Origin: a virus | Reading direction: 5' to 3' (one strand) | Length of the DNA: 22,833 nucleotides | Virus record (IMG/VR): IMGVR_UViG_3300008216_000091 | Location: 1-22,833 of that record | In this document: positions 21,291-22,833 of the stretch, one piece after another | Layout: every line of letters starts with the position of its first letter | Position numbering within the stretch: the first letter of the stretch is position 1 | Position numbers and translations under genes: made by a program | Notes under the pieces: model-generated | Databases searched by the model: none | Told to the model about the DNA's origin: nothing | The model's input: only the letters and a program-made list of their open reading frames with translations

Positions 21291-21449
21291 ATGGCCATGA
21301 AGACTCGATCCCAAGCCCATTCACCATCCGATGAGATCCGAGATCGGCACCGGGGTGGTGGTCAAGGACAGCATTGGATCAGGGATCCAAAACGGCTGGC
21401 GATTTACCTTGTGTGGGCCGATGTGCCGGGCACGTCTGCGAAGAGATAA
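21291..21449 (+). CDS. Short ORF resembling the N-terminal stub of an HNH endonuclease
   Basis: A 52-residue frame, ATG 21291 (or ATG 21297, with AGG 9 bases upstream) to TAA 21447. Its second half, GQHWIRDPKRLAIYL, matches the stretch that opens many phage HNH endonucleases (WIRxxKRLAIYLRDG) just before the zinc-binding CxxC. Here the Cys pairs and the HNH residues are missing: it ends VWADVPGTSAKR. In another frame the same DNA gives CGPMCRARLRRDN, which might be a remnant. It is either a decayed endonuclease or a small gene of its own. The family link is from motif memory. Confidence 0.35.
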   Translation: MAMKTRSQAHSPSDEIRDRHRGGGQGQHWIRDPKRLAIYLVWADVPGTSAKR

Positions 21450-21497
21450 CACAGCGTCAGGAACAGTCACATGGTTGACAAAAACAGGAGGACACTT

Positions 21498-22013
21498 ATG
21501 GCACTCCAAAAGTATAGAGATTTTCAGCCGACCGAATTGGACGAAAAGGGCCTGAACCTCCCCGACCAACAGGACTGGCTTGTGTCACCAGTCTCGATTA
21601 CACGAGACACGCCCACCCACGACTACACCCTCTCCAACTGGCACGTAATCCAGACAGAATTAGCACGCCTAGACCCCGATCACACGGATCACGAAGCCTG
21701 CAGCTTCAATCACTGGGGGCCGGGGTGGTTTGAAATTCTAATCGTCAAGCCTGAGTCTCCAAGTCACACCTACCTCGAGGAGACCGCCAAAGAACTCGAT
21801 GCCTATCCGATCTTAGACGAGGCCGACTACCAGGCTCGGGAGCACACCGCCGCGTGTGACGACTGGGCGTGCCTTCCGGTCGCTGAACGGGTCAAGGCCA
21901 TCGCGCACAGTCGCGCAAACGGGCAGTGTGTGAGCACGTTCTCCGCACGATCCGAGGAGCTGCCCCGGGGAATCACATGGGAAACACACTCCGACGGGAT
22001 TTATTTTTGGTAA
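21498..22013 (+). CDS. Conserved-type phage/plasmid protein, unknown function
   Basis: A 171-residue acidic protein. AGGAGG lies 7 bases before ATG 21498, so I prefer it to the upstream in-frame ATG at 21471. The core, FNHWGPGWFEILIVKP, followed by ETAKELDAYPILDEADYQAR and EHTAACDDW, recalls small proteins found on many phages and plasmids: a HWGpGW-E signature, then an acidic helix and a PxLDExDYxxRE motif. No biochemical role is known to me. It stands early in the plus-strand cluster, where accessory, anti-defence and early genes are common, but nothing here shows which. Confidence 0.65.
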   Translation: MALQKYRDFQPTELDEKGLNLPDQQDWLVSPVSITRDTPTHDYTLSNWHVIQTELARLDPDHTDHEACSFNHWGPGWFEILIVKPESPSHTYLEETAKELDAYPILDEADYQAREHTAACDDWACLPVAERVKAIAHSRANGQCVSTFSARSEELPRGITWETHSDGIYFW

Positions 22014-22072
22014 CACAGATTGACAGATAGGTGGTGGACCGAATCCGCCAGCAAAAGGGAGGGAAGAGGGAC

Positions 22073-22483
22073 ATGCAAACAATCCAAGACGATCCGACGG
22101 CGACCACGCTCAAACCCGCGAGGGTTGCCCCACACCGACAGCAGCGGCTAAGTACCCGCCGCATTACGTCGGTCCGGACCTACGACCCGACCGACGGCAC
22201 CTCAGTGGGCTGGGATGTGACGCTCTACTCGGACGGGCACCTCGCGGCGGAGAAGTGGTCCTGCTGGCAAGGCTCGACCAGCGGCGAGCGCTGGATAACG
22301 GCGGCGGGCAGAGTCGACTACCGCGAGCCGGAGGATCCCGAGACGACCGCCGACGACCAAGCGCACGTCGAGATGCTGCGGGAGATTGAGCAGTTCGAGT
22401 ATCCTGGCGGGTGGAACAGCTACAGCTACGGCTGGACGATCCAAGGTTGGCGATGCAGCCGCAGGGGCTGGGTTGTCCAATAG
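22073..22483 (+). CDS. Hypothetical protein, plus-strand cluster
   Basis: A 136-residue protein, starting MQTIQDDPTATTLKPARVAP. The middle shows a strand pattern, GWDVTLYSDGHLAAEKWSCW, and the end is rich in Trp, Tyr and Ser (GGWNSYSYGWTIQGWRCSRR). GGGAGGGAAGAGGG upstream offers a ribosome-binding site for ATG 22073; an earlier frame start at 22031 has none. It shares the codon style of its neighbours and lies 59 bases after the preceding gene. I recognise no domain. Confidence 0.55.
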   Translation: MQTIQDDPTATTLKPARVAPHRQQRLSTRRITSVRTYDPTDGTSVGWDVTLYSDGHLAAEKWSCWQGSTSGERWITAAGRVDYREPEDPETTADDQAHVEMLREIEQFEYPGGWNSYSYGWTIQGWRCSRRGWVVQ

Positions 22484-22528
22484 GTGACGGGGGGGGCAAT
22501 CTGGCCCAGACAGCTAAGGAAAAAGACA

Positions 22529-22780
22529 ATGGCACATCTTCCGGAACATTATAATTTCAATGCTTTGCCCAGTCAATCAATGCATACACCGACAGCTCGG
22601 TGCGGCGCCTGTGGAAAAGAAAAACCGCGATATGACCTAGAAGAGCGGTATAGCTTCGGAGTGTATGCCGGTCGGTACTGTAATGATACCTGCTGGGCGG
22701 AGAGTGGATATCGAGACGCGACAGATCCTGACGCCCGATTCGATGCGGCAGATGCCGGCGAAGCCATGGAGGGAGAATAG
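22529..22780 (+). CDS. Small zinc-ribbon protein
   Basis: An 83-residue acidic protein with a zinc-ribbon-like pattern: C25-x2-C28, a 22-residue gap holding YDLEERYSFGVYAGRY, then C51-x3-C55. The acidic tail (DPDARFDAADAGEAMEGE) has no clear structure. TAAGGA lies 9 bases before ATG 22529; the frame extends upstream to 22484 but without a better start. Small zinc ribbons in phage early regions often bind nucleic acid or host proteins. The specific function is not visible. Confidence 0.65.
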   Translation: MAHLPEHYNFNALPSQSMHTPTARCGACGKEKPRYDLEERYSFGVYAGRYCNDTCWAESGYRDATDPDARFDAADAGEAMEGE

Positions 22781-22783
22781 ACC

Positions 22784-22833
22784 ATGGCAGTCACTACATT
22801 ATGGAACCACGACGAGCCCATCACGAGCTACAC
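22784..22833 (+). CDS. Partial plus-strand gene, cut by the right edge
   Basis: ATG 22784 is followed by 16 codons to the window end (MAVTTLWNHDEPITSY). GGAGGGAG lies upstream, and the start is 3 bases after the preceding stop, so the gene is probably real. The remaining length and function are outside the window. Confidence 0.6.
   Translation, partial: MAVTTLWNHDEPITSY

Noticed and set aside
21374-21390. A 7-bp inverted repeat, TTGGATC-agg-GATCCAA
   Set aside because: It falls within the coding part of the 52-residue ORF (encoding WIRDPK) and has no terminator T-run, so an operator role is not supported.
21475-21480. TTGACA on the plus strand as a -35 box for the gene at 21498
   Set aside because: There is no -10 box at 16-18 bases downstream; that position is already the start of the coding sequence.

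Overview
This window is part of a tailed bacteriophage genome (Caudoviricetes), most likely with a short, podovirus-like tail. A tightly packed minus-strand block (about 20844 down to 1) carries a full virion module: terminase large subunit, portal, scaffold, HK97-fold major capsid protein, head-tail adaptor, tail fibre, tail nozzle/stabilisation protein and probable ejection proteins. I see no tail-tube, sheath or tape-measure gene, and no integrase or lysis cassette I can name with confidence. The host is unknown. Strong Shine-Dalgarno sites and sigma70-like promoters say bacterium, and codons are GC-biased at the third position. Most proteins resemble known phage families only at the level of fold or motif.

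Layout, in transcription order on the minus strand. A promoter near 20855-20882 precedes a small helix-turn-helix gene, an unknown gene that may be the small terminase, a two-helix membrane protein, TerL, three small ORFs with unusual junctions (18347-17826) and the portal. A second, near-consensus promoter (TTGACA, 17 bases, TATACT) starts exactly at the portal stop codon and has a 5' leader hairpin. It serves the scaffold and the capsid gene, and a GC-rich hairpin follows the capsid gene. Next come a decoration-like protein, two unknown proteins, the adaptor, a small beta-rich protein and the repeat-containing tail fibre. After the fibre lie a small coupled gene, a secreted lipoprotein glycosidase and the beta-rich nozzle protein. 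The left end holds a run of small genes (basic, winged-helix, zinc-binding), a beta-sandwich tail protein, a GNAT-like protein, two probable ejection proteins, a Pro/Gly-rich protein and a gene cut by the window edge.

A divergent control region (about 20845-21290) separates this block from plus-strand accessory or early genes (21291 to the right edge). It contains a perfect 16-bp palindrome, TGTTCCACGTGGAACA, that fits the bacterial chromosomal parS (ParB-binding) consensus. The plus-strand genes are small and unnamed; one has a zinc-ribbon pattern, and the first looks like the stub of an HNH endonuclease.

The points most worth following up are the parS-like site, the phage-encoded lipoprotein glycoside hydrolase, the repeated TerL-to-portal junction with its frame switch, and the tail-fibre repeats that keep the protein but not the codons.
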